This document shows, piece by piece, positions 7,943 to 15,191 of a DNA stretch of 19,277 nt (the first letter of the stretch is position 1; the number at the start of each line of letters is the position of its first letter). The position numbers were made by a program, and so were the translations under genes. This stretch comes from Cyclobacteriaceae bacterium. Its GTDB lineage: Bacteria; Bacteroidota; Bacteroidia; Cytophagales; Cyclobacteriaceae. The stretch lies in assembly GCA_021648745.1 (NCBI GenBank), contig JAKISE010000061.1, positions 1 through 19,277 of the forward strand, written 5' to 3'. The notes beneath the pieces are model-generated. The model had not been told where the DNA came from and searched no databases. It saw only the letters and a list, made by a program, of their open reading frames with translations.

Positions 7943-8208
7943 ATGAACCGATTAACTTACATAATTATAGCTAGCACATTTTTAATAAGCAGTAATTTAT
8001 TTGCTCAAATTACGCCTTCCCCTGATAGAGCCGAAGGCGAAGGGCCATTTACACAGCTCATCATTCTCTTATTAATGGAGCAGGTGCTCCTCACAGGGCC
8101 TGTAGATGTGGTTGTGAAAGGCAATCGCATAACGGAGATAAAAGCTCGCCCAGTGTGCCCATCAACCCTGATAAACGACCAAAAGCTAACTCTGGTGATA
8201 AAGTAATT
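7943..8208 (+). pseudogene. Secreted amidohydrolase, N-terminal remnant
   Basis: The start is intact: ATG and a signal peptide ending LFAQ, then TPSPDRAEGEGPFTQLII, the usual opening of a Bacteroidota secreted amidohydrolase. The coherent family sequence then jumps frames. LINGAGAP is read in frame 1 (8068-8091). TGPVDVVVKGNRITEI returns to frame 2 (from 8093). SPSVPINPDKRPKANSGDKVI is in frame 1 again (from about 8146). So at least three small indels are present. The catalytic barrel that should follow (an ATGxYLLPGFID-type strand and HxH metal site) is missing entirely. Sequence continues directly, in frame 1, into an M24 peptidase. This is a non-functional remnant. Confidence 0.8.
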
Positions 8209-8916
8209 CAAGCAGGAGTAACCTCCACCGAAGATGTGGTTTGGTGGTACAGAGAAAGGATAAAAGAGCTAAAACTTGACACGTGGTTCCATCCTTCCGT
8301 TTCGGTACAACGTTCCGATGCTGAAAATTTTGATCATATGCGCACGTTTGATAAACACCCTGAAAAGAACATTATTCAAAAAGGAGATTTACTGCATGTC
8401 GATTTTGGCATCACTTATTTGCGACTCAATACGGATACTCAACAACATGCTTACATGCTTCTTGCAGGCGAAACTGATGCTCCAGACTATTTAAAAGTAG
8501 CCCTAAAAAATGCCAATCGTTTGCAAGATATTTTTACTAACAACTTTAAAGTAGGTAAAACAGGAAATGAAGTATTAGCAGAATCGAGGGAGCAGGCGAT
8601 AAAAGAAGGCATTAAACCTACTATTTACACGCACCCTATTGGCTATTATGGTCATGCTGCAGGTACCACCTTGGGTATGTGGGATTCACAGAACGGAGTT
8701 CCTTTTACAGGAGATTATCCACTACATGCCAATACGGCTTATTCTATAGAACTAAACGCTGCCACGTTTATAAAAGAGTGGAATAAAGAAGTAAGGATTA
8801 TGTTAGAAGAGGATGCGTTTTTTGATGGAGAAGCCATACGGTATATTAATGGCAGGCAAAAATCATTTCTACTAATTCCGAGGAATAATGCTATGACTGA
8901 CATTCTTGAATATTAA
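8209..8916 (+). pseudogene. M24 family metallopeptidase (Xaa-Pro aminopeptidase-like), C-terminal remnant
   Basis: From QAGVTSTEDVVWWYRERIKE onward this is clearly the catalytic half of an M24 (pita-bread) aminopeptidase. The metal-ligand motifs are all visible: HVDFGI and LNTDTQQ (two Asp), THPIGYYGHAAG (His), YSIELNAA (Glu) and MLEEDAFF (Glu). It ends GRQKSFLLIPRNNAM, the family's usual tail. The N-terminal domain (roughly 200 residues in typical members) and the start are gone, replaced by the amidohydrolase fragment. The open frame can be extended back to a GTG at 8155, but those codons encode amidohydrolase remnant, so that is not a real start. The stop codon (8914-8916) lies inside the palindrome at 8910-8954. 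It is probably not expressed as an active enzyme. Confidence 0.8.
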
Positions 8917-8954
8917 CCTCTGTCAAAGTTCTAAACTTTGACAGAGGTTAATAT
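8910..8954. repeat. Perfect 21-bp inverted repeat with 3-base loop
   Basis: The left arm 8910-8930 and right arm 8934-8954 are exact reverse complements around the loop CTA; the core is CCTCTGTCAAAGTT and its complement. It overlaps the stop codon of the M24 remnant and ends one base before the gdhA stop codon (8956-8958). It could act as a bidirectional terminator for the two converging genes, but neither side has a clear T-run. The length and perfection of the stem look more like a dispersed REP- or MITE-like palindrome. That interpretation is inference. Confidence 0.85.
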
Positions 8955-8955
8955 A

Positions 8956-10308
8956 TTATAAAATACCTTCTGCCACCATAGCATCGGCTACTTTAATAAA
9001 CCCTGCAATATTGGCTCCTGCCATATAGTTTCCTTTATGGCCATATTTATCAGCAGTTTCTATACAGAGGTCATGAATATTCCTCATAATTTCTTTAAGC
9101 TTAGAATCTACCTCTTCACTCGTCCAATAAACACCAGCGTAGTTCTGAGACATTTCTAAACCAGAAGTGGCAACTCCACCGGCATTAGATGCTTTACCAG
9201 GTGCATACATAATACCGTTTTCTATGGCAACTTCAATGGCATCTGGCGTAGTTGGCATATTGGCTCCTTCGGCCAATAATTTAACTCCGTTTTTTACTAA
9301 ATTATGGGCATCCTTCGCGTTCAACTCATTTTGAGTAGCACAAGGGAAGGCACAATCAGCTGCAATATCCCAAATGGGGTTGCTGTCAGCACTTCTATCA
9401 GAAGCATGGAATTCAGCAGAAGGATATTGATCTGCATATTCTTTAATTCTACCTCGTCTATTATTTTTTAAATCCATAATAAAGGCAAGCTTATCAGTAT
9501 CAATACCATCTTTATCGTAGATATAACCGGAGGAATCAGAAGCCGTTAGTGGAACACCTCCATTTTCAATGATTTTTTCCATCGCAAACTGAGCCACATT
9601 ACCTGAACCAGAAACAATACATTTCTTCCCTTTCAGAGTATCATTATTGGCTTCCAGCATATTCATAGCAAAATAAATAAGTCCGTAGCCTGTAGCTTCG
9701 GGTCTAATACGGCTACCGCCCCATCCTTGACCCTTGCCTGTAAGCACACCAACAAATTCATTTTTAATTTTTTTATACATACCAAATAGGTAGCCAATCT
9801 CTCTACCGCCAACACCAATATCGCCTGCAGGCACATCTGTTCTATGGCCAATATGCTTGGCTAGCTCTTGCATAAAACTTTGCGTAAACCGCATTACTTC
9901 AGCATCGGATTTTCCTTTAGGATCGAAATCGCTACCTCCTTTACCGCCACCCATTGGCAGACCAGTTAAGGCGTTTTTGAATACTTGCTCAAAAGCTAAA
10001 AACTTAAGCACACTAAGTGTTACCGAAGGATGAAAACGAAGCCCTCCCTTATAAGGTCCAATAGCGCTGTTCATTTGCACACGATAGCCTCGGTTTACAT
10101 TAATGTTTCCTTGGTCGTCCATCCATGGCACCCTAAACATAATGGTTCTTTCTGGCTCCGAAATGCGCTCAAAAATATTTAGCTCTTGGTATTGAGGATT
10201 TTGCTCAATAATTGCTTCAACATTCAGATAAACCTCATCAATTGCTTGGTGGTACTCTGATTCACCTTTGCTGCGATTTTTAATCCGCTCGATAACTTCC
10301 TGACTCAT
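8956..10308 (-). CDS. gdhA: NADP-type glutamate dehydrogenase
   Basis: The product is 450 residues, the standard length of hexameric bacterial GdhA. It interconverts 2-oxoglutarate plus ammonium and glutamate in the cytoplasm. Substrate-site motifs are intact: GPYKGGLRFHP (Lys87), VFKNALTGLPMGGGKGG (Lys111 and Lys123) and VPAGDIGVGGRE (Asp163). The Rossmann dinucleotide loop is GSGNVAQ (234-240). NADP preference is inferred from overall family similarity, not proven. The ATG at 10306-10308 is well supported by the usual MSQ..IERIKNR start. A weak -7-like TACCTTTA (10353-10360, minus strand) lies about 45 bases upstream within an inverted repeat. It ends next to a long perfect palindrome that separates it from the M24 remnant. 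Confidence 0.95.
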   Translation of the reverse strand: MSQEVIERIKNRSKGESEYHQAIDEVYLNVEAIIEQNPQYQELNIFERISEPERTIMFRVPWMDDQGNINVNRGYRVQMNSAIGPYKGGLRFHPSVTLSVLKFLAFEQVFKNALTGLPMGGGKGGSDFDPKGKSDAEVMRFTQSFMQELAKHIGHRTDVPAGDIGVGGREIGYLFGMYKKIKNEFVGVLTGKGQGWGGSRIRPEATGYGLIYFAMNMLEANNDTLKGKKCIVSGSGNVAQFAMEKIIENGGVPLTASDSSGYIYDKDGIDTDKLAFIMDLKNNRRGRIKEYADQYPSAEFHASDRSADSNPIWDIAADCAFPCATQNELNAKDAHNLVKNGVKLLAEGANMPTTPDAIEVAIENGIMYAPGKASNAGGVATSGLEMSQNYAGVYWTSEEVDSKLKEIMRNIHDLCIETADKYGHKGNYMAGANIAGFIKVADAMVAEGIL

Positions 10309-10355
10309 GATGTTATATGATTTTTTTATACTTGGTTTAATTTAAATCGATGTAA

Positions 10356-10391
10356 AGGTATCATTAATATATTGTACTTTTTGTGATACCT
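10356..10391. repeat. 8-bp inverted repeat between uvrA and gdhA
   Basis: AGGTATCA (10356-10363) and TGATACCT (10384-10391) are exact reverse complements with a 20-base spacer. The right arm overlaps the uvrA stop codon. The left arm overlaps the -7-like box of gdhA. It may be a weak uvrA terminator or an operator for gdhA; chance cannot be excluded. Confidence 0.35.
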
Positions 10392-13203
10392 ATCTTACTA
10401 ATTTTTGTTTTAAAAATTGGGCAGTATGGTTGCTCTTCTGCTTTGCCAAATCCTCTGGTAAACCGGCAAAACTTATCTGTCCTCCTTTATCTCCACCATC
10501 AGGGCCAAGATCGATTACCCAATCAGCTGATTTAATTATTTCCACATTATGTTCAATAACCAACACTGTATTCCCTTGCTCTATTAAAGCATTCATAGCC
10601 TTTAGGAGCTTACTAATATCATGGAAATGAAGCCCCGTTGTGGGTTCATCAAATATGAACAATATGTTTTGGTTACTCGTTTTTCCTTTTCCTAAAAAGG
10701 AAGCTAATTTAACCCGTTGGGCTTCTCCTCCACTTAACGAACTCGATGACTGCCCGAGGGTAACATATCCCAATCCTACTTCAGCTAATGGAAGAAGTTT
10801 TCTATGGACAGGAGCAACTTCGTTAAAAAATTCTAGTGCCTCATCTATGGTGAGATTTAAGACCTCACTAATGTTTTTATCCTTATAATTTACTTCAAGA
10901 ATTTCTCGTTTAAATCGTTGACCTTTACACTGCTCACAATCAAGCACAATATCAGCCATAAATTGCATCTCAATTTTAACCGAGCCTTCTCCTGAGCAAG
11001 TCTCACAACGCCCTCCCTCTACATTAAAAGAGAAGTGCGCAGGTTTATATCCTCGTTGTTTCGATAATTGCTGGTCGGCAAATAATTGCCTAATGGCATC
11101 ATAGGCTTTTACATAGGTCACTGGGTTGGAGCGAGACGATTTGCCAATCGGATTTTGATCTACAAACTCAATTTGGCTAATGTCTTTATAATCACCTGAT
11201 AACTGATCGAATTTACCCGTGGCAATGTTTACCGTTCCTAATATTTTACCTAAAGCGGGATATAAAATTTTAGTAACTAATGTTGATTTACCCGAACCAC
11301 TTACACCCGTAATAGCCGTTAAAGCACCAATTGGAAATTTAGTGGTTACGTTCTTTAAATTGTTTTCTCTTGCCCCCGAAATAGTAATAGACTTACTCCA
11401 CGTTCTTCTTCGATCTGGCACTTGAATTACATCTCTGCCTGTTAGGTAGCGCGTGGTATGTGTGTCTCCCTTATCAATTTCATCTATAGACCCTTGAAAA
11501 ACCAACTCCCCACCATGCGCTCCAGCATCTGGACCAATATCAATAATTTGATCAGCAGCTTTCATCACTTCTTCTTCATGCTCTACTACAATTACGGTAT
11601 TGCCTTTTGATTTTAACTCATTGAGCACCTCCACCAGTTTTTGGGTGTCTTTGGGGTGAAGCCCAATACTGGGCTCATCCAAAATATACATGGCTCCTAC
11701 AAGCACACTCCCCAAAGAAGTGGAGAGTTTAATCCGTTGGTATTCACCACCTGACAAGGTAGCCGTTTTACGGTTTAAAGTTAAATATCCTAACCCTACT
11801 TTATTAAGGTAGCCCAACCTGCTTTGAACTTCCAATACAATACGTTTAGAAATTTCAAAATCGTGGTTGCTCAATTTTATTGATTGAAAAAAGGAGTTTA
11901 ACTCATCAACTTGCATCAGCACCAAATCCACTATGGTTTTACCAGCTACATGTACGTAGGCAGCATCTTTACGCAACCGGGTGCCCTTACAATCGGAGCA
12001 CACTGTTCTACCTCTGTAACGAGAGAGCATAACACGGTATTGAATTTTTATGGTGCGAGCTTCCAGAAATTTGATAAACTTATTTAAACCTTTAAACTTC
12101 CCTTTTCCTTCCCACAGCATATCATATTCTTCGGTGGTAAGGTCTTGGATGGGCCGATGGATCGGAAAACCCAATGTAGGCGCTTCGTTAATTAAAGGCA
12201 CCACCCATTTTTTCATCGTTTCGCTTCGCCAAGGAGCAATAGCTCCATCATATATCGATAAGCTTTTATCCGGCATAATTAGGTCAGGGTCGATGCCCAA
12301 AATATTGCCAAACCCTTCGCACCGCCTACAAGCTCCATAGGGGTTATTGAAACTAAAGAAATTAACAGATGGGCGTTCAAACAATATACCATCTCGTTCA
12401 AACTTATCCGAAAAAGTTTTCTTTGCCTTGCCAATAATATTCAAATGGCAAACACCATCTCCTTCAAACAAAGCCGTTTGAATAGAGTCGGCCATTCGAT
12501 ATTGATTGTCCTCATCGTGTGCTATGGAGCCTCTATCAATTAAAAGCTCCATAGGCTCCTCTTTTAATTGAGATGAATCTTCTACTAAATCTTCTATATA
12601 AACAGGTTGGTCTTTAATAATAAGTCGAGAATAGCCCTTTCCCAATAGGGTATTTAGCTCCTCTTCAATCGTTCTGCTTTTATTTAAAGCATGTGGGCTC
12701 GTAATCATATACCTTTCACCCTCCTCAAACGACACCAAATAATCAACCACATCTGAAACAGAATGGCTCGAAACTTCTTTGCCACTTTTGGGTGAAAGAG
12801 TTTTTCCAATGCGGGCAAAGAGCAATTTTAGATAATCGTAAATTTCTGTAGTAGTACCAACCGTTGATCTTGGGTTATTGGTATTTACTCGTTGCTCAAT
12901 AGAAATAGCAGGAGAGACTCCTTTGATATAATCCACTTCTGGTTTTTCCATCCGCCCTAAAAACTGGCGGGCATAAGAGCTAAGACTTTCAACATACATC
13001 CGCTGACCTTCTGCAAAGAGGGTATCAAATGCTAACGAAGATTTACCAGAGCCAGATAAGCCTGTAACCACCACCATTTTATTCCGTGGTATGGCAACAC
13101 TCAAGTTTTTTAGGTTATTTACCCGTGCATTTTTAATAAGAATAAATTCTTTGGGGTCTAAATCTTCTAATTTCGGAGAAATGCTGGCTGTATGATTTTG
13201 CAT
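10390..13203 (-). CDS. uvrA: Excinuclease ABC subunit UvrA
   Basis: UvrA is the damage-sensing ATPase of nucleotide excision repair. With ATG 13201-13203 as start the product is 937 residues. A TTG three codons upstream is possible but overlaps the promoter box. Two ABC modules are complete: Walker A GLSGSGKS (48-55) and signature LSGGE (483-487), then Walker A GVSGSGKS (633-640) and LSGGE (823-827). The C-terminal zinc module CETC-x19-CEQC (Cys733, 736, 756, 759) is intact. The first zinc module keeps only one Cys pair (CRRC, 292 and 295); the usual CPxC before it is replaced by ERDG. The UvrB-binding region is present, so this looks like main UvrA rather than the shorter UvrA2. A strong promoter lies immediately upstream. 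Confidence 0.96.
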   Translation of the reverse strand: MQNHTASISPKLEDLDPKEFILIKNARVNNLKNLSVAIPRNKMVVVTGLSGSGKSSLAFDTLFAEGQRMYVESLSSYARQFLGRMEKPEVDYIKGVSPAISIEQRVNTNNPRSTVGTTTEIYDYLKLLFARIGKTLSPKSGKEVSSHSVSDVVDYLVSFEEGERYMITSPHALNKSRTIEEELNTLLGKGYSRLIIKDQPVYIEDLVEDSSQLKEEPMELLIDRGSIAHDEDNQYRMADSIQTALFEGDGVCHLNIIGKAKKTFSDKFERDGILFERPSVNFFSFNNPYGACRRCEGFGNILGIDPDLIMPDKSLSIYDGAIAPWRSETMKKWVVPLINEAPTLGFPIHRPIQDLTTEEYDMLWEGKGKFKGLNKFIKFLEARTIKIQYRVMLSRYRGRTVCSDCKGTRLRKDAAYVHVAGKTIVDLVLMQVDELNSFFQSIKLSNHDFEISKRIVLEVQSRLGYLNKVGLGYLTLNRKTATLSGGEYQRIKLSTSLGSVLVGAMYILDEPSIGLHPKDTQKLVEVLNELKSKGNTVIVVEHEEEVMKAADQIIDIGPDAGAHGGELVFQGSIDEIDKGDTHTTRYLTGRDVIQVPDRRRTWSKSITISGARENNLKNVTTKFPIGALTAITGVSGSGKSTLVTKILYPALGKILGTVNIATGKFDQLSGDYKDISQIEFVDQNPIGKSSRSNPVTYVKAYDAIRQLFADQQLSKQRGYKPAHFSFNVEGGRCETCSGEGSVKIEMQFMADIVLDCEQCKGQRFKREILEVNYKDKNISEVLNLTIDEALEFFNEVAPVHRKLLPLAEVGLGYVTLGQSSSSLSGGEAQRVKLASFLGKGKTSNQNILFIFDEPTTGLHFHDISKLLKAMNALIEQGNTVLVIEHNVEIIKSADWVIDLGPDGGDKGGQISFAGLPEDLAKQKSNHTAQFLKQKLVR

Positions 13204-13209
13204 GAGCCG

Positions 13210-13240
13210 CAAATATAGCCAATGATAAATCTTTATTCAA
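13210..13240 (-). promoter_or_regulatory. uvrA promoter
   Basis: On the minus strand: TTG (13238-13240), a 20-base spacer and TATATTTG (13210-13217), an exact match to the Bacteroidota consensus. Only 6 bases separate the -7 box from the uvrA ATG, so the transcript should start at or within a base or two of the start codon. This also argues against the upstream TTG start. Confidence 0.7.
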
Positions 13241-13483
13241 TTGCAGATTTAATTTTGAATTTACTAAACCTTGCGGCTCTCCTTGCTTCTTAAAATGCAA
13301 CAAATAAGTGTTCATTTTATCAATATTGTTGGATAAATACAATAATGAAATTTATTCAACATTTACGCAATACGATAGGCAATCATTCGTTACTCCCTAA
13401 TTTTAAGGGTTTGGTAGGGTAAAACAACTGTAAGTTGTAGTAGTTATAAGAAGAAAATTAATTTATAAATATTAGAAAAATCC

Positions 13484-13515
13484 TTTGATTATAAATTATT
13501 GATTCTATACATTTG
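13484..13515 (+). promoter_or_regulatory. Promoter of the sigma factor operon
   Basis: TTTG (13484-13487), a 20-base spacer and TACATTTG (13508-13515) match both elements of the Bacteroidota sigma-ABfr-type consensus exactly. The predicted start is near 13522, giving a leader of about 75 bases before the ATG at 13599. Confidence 0.7.
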
Positions 13516-13598
13516 GAATCTAGTACAGAACTAAACTATTGTAAAACCACATAATTCTATATGATTTAAACCTCTACGATTACCAACCAAATTTTTAT

Positions 13599-14198
13599 AT
13601 GAATAACATTGAATTAAGCGATAGCAAGTTGGTTTCGCTCTATATCAAAGGTAACGAAGAGAGTTTTGAGGTTTTACTTAATAGGTACAAATCCAAAGTT
13701 TTCACGAATATTTATCTTATTGTTAAGGATACATATATCGCTGAAGATCTCACACAAGATACTTTTATAAAGGCTATTAAAACATTACGCAGTGGGCGTT
13801 ATAACGATGAGGGCAAGTTTAAGCCTTGGGTCTTACGCATTGCTCATAATTTAGCCATCGATCATTTTAGGCGTAAAAAACGCTATCCAACCATTGTAAT
13901 GGAAGATGGATCGAACGTTTTTAATACGTTGGAATTTTCAGAAGCTCCTTATGAAAACTTTCAAGTACAAGAAGATACTAAAAAGAAACTTCGCTCGTTT
14001 ATAGAAGAACTACCCGAAAACCAACGGGAAGTAATTTTGATGAGACATTACCAAGAAATGAGTTTTCAGGACATAGCAGAATCAACCGATGTAAGTATTA
14101 ATACTGCCTTGGGGAGAATGCGTTATGCGCTCATCAACCTTAGAAAAAAGATGAAACAACATAAAATTGCGTATGATTCAAACATTTACCCAACTTGA
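13599..14198 (+). CDS. RNA polymerase sigma factor, sigma-70 ECF-type
   Basis: The product is 199 residues with only regions 2 and 4, as in extracytoplasmic-function sigma factors. Region 2 spans about 22-95 and includes the core-binding AEDLTQDTFIKAIKTL and the -10-reading PWVLRIAHNLAIDHFRRKKR. Region 4 spans about 130-182 with the helix-turn-helix MSFQDIAESTDVSINTALGRMRYAL (154-178). Region 3 is absent. The next gene starts inside its last 26 bases and encodes a small anti-sigma-like protein, and nth follows. The promoter matches the housekeeping consensus, so the gene is probably transcribed by primary sigma rather than autoregulated. The regulon cannot be inferred, though linkage to a DNA repair gene is suggestive. 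Confidence 0.92.
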   Translation: MNNIELSDSKLVSLYIKGNEESFEVLLNRYKSKVFTNIYLIVKDTYIAEDLTQDTFIKAIKTLRSGRYNDEGKFKPWVLRIAHNLAIDHFRRKKRYPTIVMEDGSNVFNTLEFSEAPYENFQVQEDTKKKLRSFIEELPENQREVILMRHYQEMSFQDIAESTDVSINTALGRMRYALINLRKKMKQHKIAYDSNIYPT

Positions 14199-14409
14199 CC
14201 TGATAAGGTTTATTTACAACGAAACAACAAACGAACAACATCGAGACATTGAGTTAGCCCTATTATGCAATAATGAGTTGATGGAAGAGTATAAGTCTCT
14301 TAAATCAACTGCTAATGCCTTAGCCAAAGTTAGCTACGCGCCTTCGAATTCAACCATCGAAAAGATTCTGAATTATTCAAAATCGACTAACTTGCATACC
14401 ACTCACTAA
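14173..14409 (+). CDS. Small anti-sigma-like protein
   Basis: The product is 78 residues if the ATG at 14173 is used (a TTG two codons earlier is also possible). The pattern (Q)LDLIRFIYNETTNEQHRDIE followed by LLCNNELMEEYKSLKSTANAL resembles the N-terminal anti-sigma domain of small Bacteroidota anti-sigma factors. That includes a helix with a YxE motif, an acidic helix, and a conserved PSN..IEKILNYS end. The H-x3-C-x2-C zinc site is absent and there is no membrane segment, so it would be a soluble partner. It overlaps the sigma gene by 26 bases, so stoichiometric coupled translation is likely. The anti-sigma role is inferred from position and weak sequence resemblance. Confidence 0.6.
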   Translation: MIQTFTQLDLIRFIYNETTNEQHRDIELALLCNNELMEEYKSLKSTANALAKVSYAPSNSTIEKILNYSKSTNLHTTH

Positions 14410-14418
14410 AGGGTGTGT

Positions 14419-15060
14419 ATGACCAAGAAAGAACGATTTGAAGCTGTTCTAGATTTCTTTAGACGAAATAATCCTGAAGCTGAAACGGAGCTCCATTACG
14501 AGAACCCGTATCAGCTGTTAGTTGCCGTATTGCTTAGTGCCCAATGCACTGATAAGCGTATAAATATGGTTACTCCCAACCTATTTGCTAAATTTCCAAC
14601 GCCCGAACATTTGGCCGCTTCTCATTTTGATGAAGTTTTTCCTATTATAAAATCAGTTACATATCCAAATAACAAAGCCAAGCACCTTATTAATATGGCC
14701 AAAATTCTTAGCGAAGAGTTTGGTTCGGTCGTTCCTAGCGATATCAAAGATTTACAGAAAATGCCTGGTGTGGGTCGTAAAACAGCTAATGTAATTGCTT
14801 CTGTGGTCTATAACCAACCTACAATGGCGGTAGATACTCATGTTTTTCGGGTTTCTAAACGAATAGGTTTGGTTACGCAAACGGCTAAAACTCCTTTAGA
14901 GGTTGAGAAGCAATTAATCAAATATATTCCGAAAGTAGATGTGCCATTAGCTCATCATTGGCTGATTTTACATGGCCGCTATACCTGCATTGCGCGCAAG
15001 CCAAAATGCGAAGAATGCGCCATTGCACCGTGGTGTAAATATTATGAAAAGTTAAATTGA
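14419..15060 (+). CDS. nth: Endonuclease III (DNA glycosylase/AP lyase)
   Basis: The product is 213 residues from ATG 14419; a GTG two codons upstream (14413) is possible. It removes oxidised pyrimidines and cleaves AP sites in base excision repair. The helix-hairpin-helix MPGVGRKTA (115-123) contains the catalytic Lys121. Asp139 in VDTHVFRV is the second catalytic residue. The [4Fe-4S] loop C-x6-C-x2-C-x5-C is intact (Cys190, 197, 200, 206). Length is normal (E. coli Nth is 211). It begins 9 bases (or 3, with GTG) after the stop of the anti-sigma-like gene, so it is very probably the third gene of the sigma operon. Confidence 0.95.
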   Translation: MTKKERFEAVLDFFRRNNPEAETELHYENPYQLLVAVLLSAQCTDKRINMVTPNLFAKFPTPEHLAASHFDEVFPIIKSVTYPNNKAKHLINMAKILSEEFGSVVPSDIKDLQKMPGVGRKTANVIASVVYNQPTMAVDTHVFRVSKRIGLVTQTAKTPLEVEKQLIKYIPKVDVPLAHHWLILHGRYTCIARKPKCEECAIAPWCKYYEKLN

Positions 15061-15108
15061 ATGTTTCAATGTAGGGTTACAATTTTTGAATCTTTAAATA
15101 GATATCTT

Positions 15109-15185
15109 AGATATCTCCATTCTAAAATCAAAATTCGTTAATCGTAAATCATTATTCTATTTTTAGACTTCGAACCTAGATTATC
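15109..15185 (+). repeat. Degenerate heptad repeat upstream of asnB
   Basis: Cut into consecutive 7-base units from 15109, nine of eleven units end in ATC or TTC: AGATATC, TCCATTC, TAAAATC, AAAATTC, GTTAATC, GTAAATC, ATTATTC, (TATTTTT), AGACTTC, (GAACCTA), GATTATC. The array ends 6 bases before the asnB ATG at 15192. The eighth unit contains TATTTTTA, a one-mismatch -7 box. The start of the array overlaps a small palindrome pair (AGATATCT-T-AGATATCT, 15100-15116). Confidence 0.6.
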
Positions 15186-15191
15186 CCTTTT

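Larger units (their letters stand above)
13204..13598. other. Divergent intergenic region between uvrA and the sigma gene (395 bases)
   Basis: It holds a strong promoter for each direction (listed separately). A short minus-strand open frame (13133-13342) crossing the uvrA start has no protein character. Between the promoters (about 13241-13483) there is only AT-rich sequence with minor inverted repeats (for example CCCT/AGGG near 13394-13408 and CAACT/AGTTG near 13425-13437). No RNA gene is recognised. Confidence 0.6.

Noticed and set aside
8155..8208. GTG at 8155 as the start of an independent M24 gene
   Set aside because: The codons between 8155 and the junction encode recognisable amidohydrolase sequence (PINPDKRPKANSGDKVI), so the frame is continuous by deletion, not by a true start.
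8934..8954. Palindrome as an ordinary intrinsic terminator of gdhA
   Set aside because: The stem is strong, but no T-run follows on the gdhA transcript side and the stem is unusually long and perfect, so it is listed as a repeat with termination only a possibility.
13204..13212. TTG at 13210-13212 as uvrA start
   Set aside because: The codon is part of the TATATTTG promoter box and would lie upstream of the predicted transcript start; ATG at 13201-13203 is three codons in.
13133..13342. Minus-strand open frame of 69 codons across the uvrA start
   Set aside because: It overlaps the UvrA N-terminus in another frame and crosses the strong uvrA promoter; no protein character.
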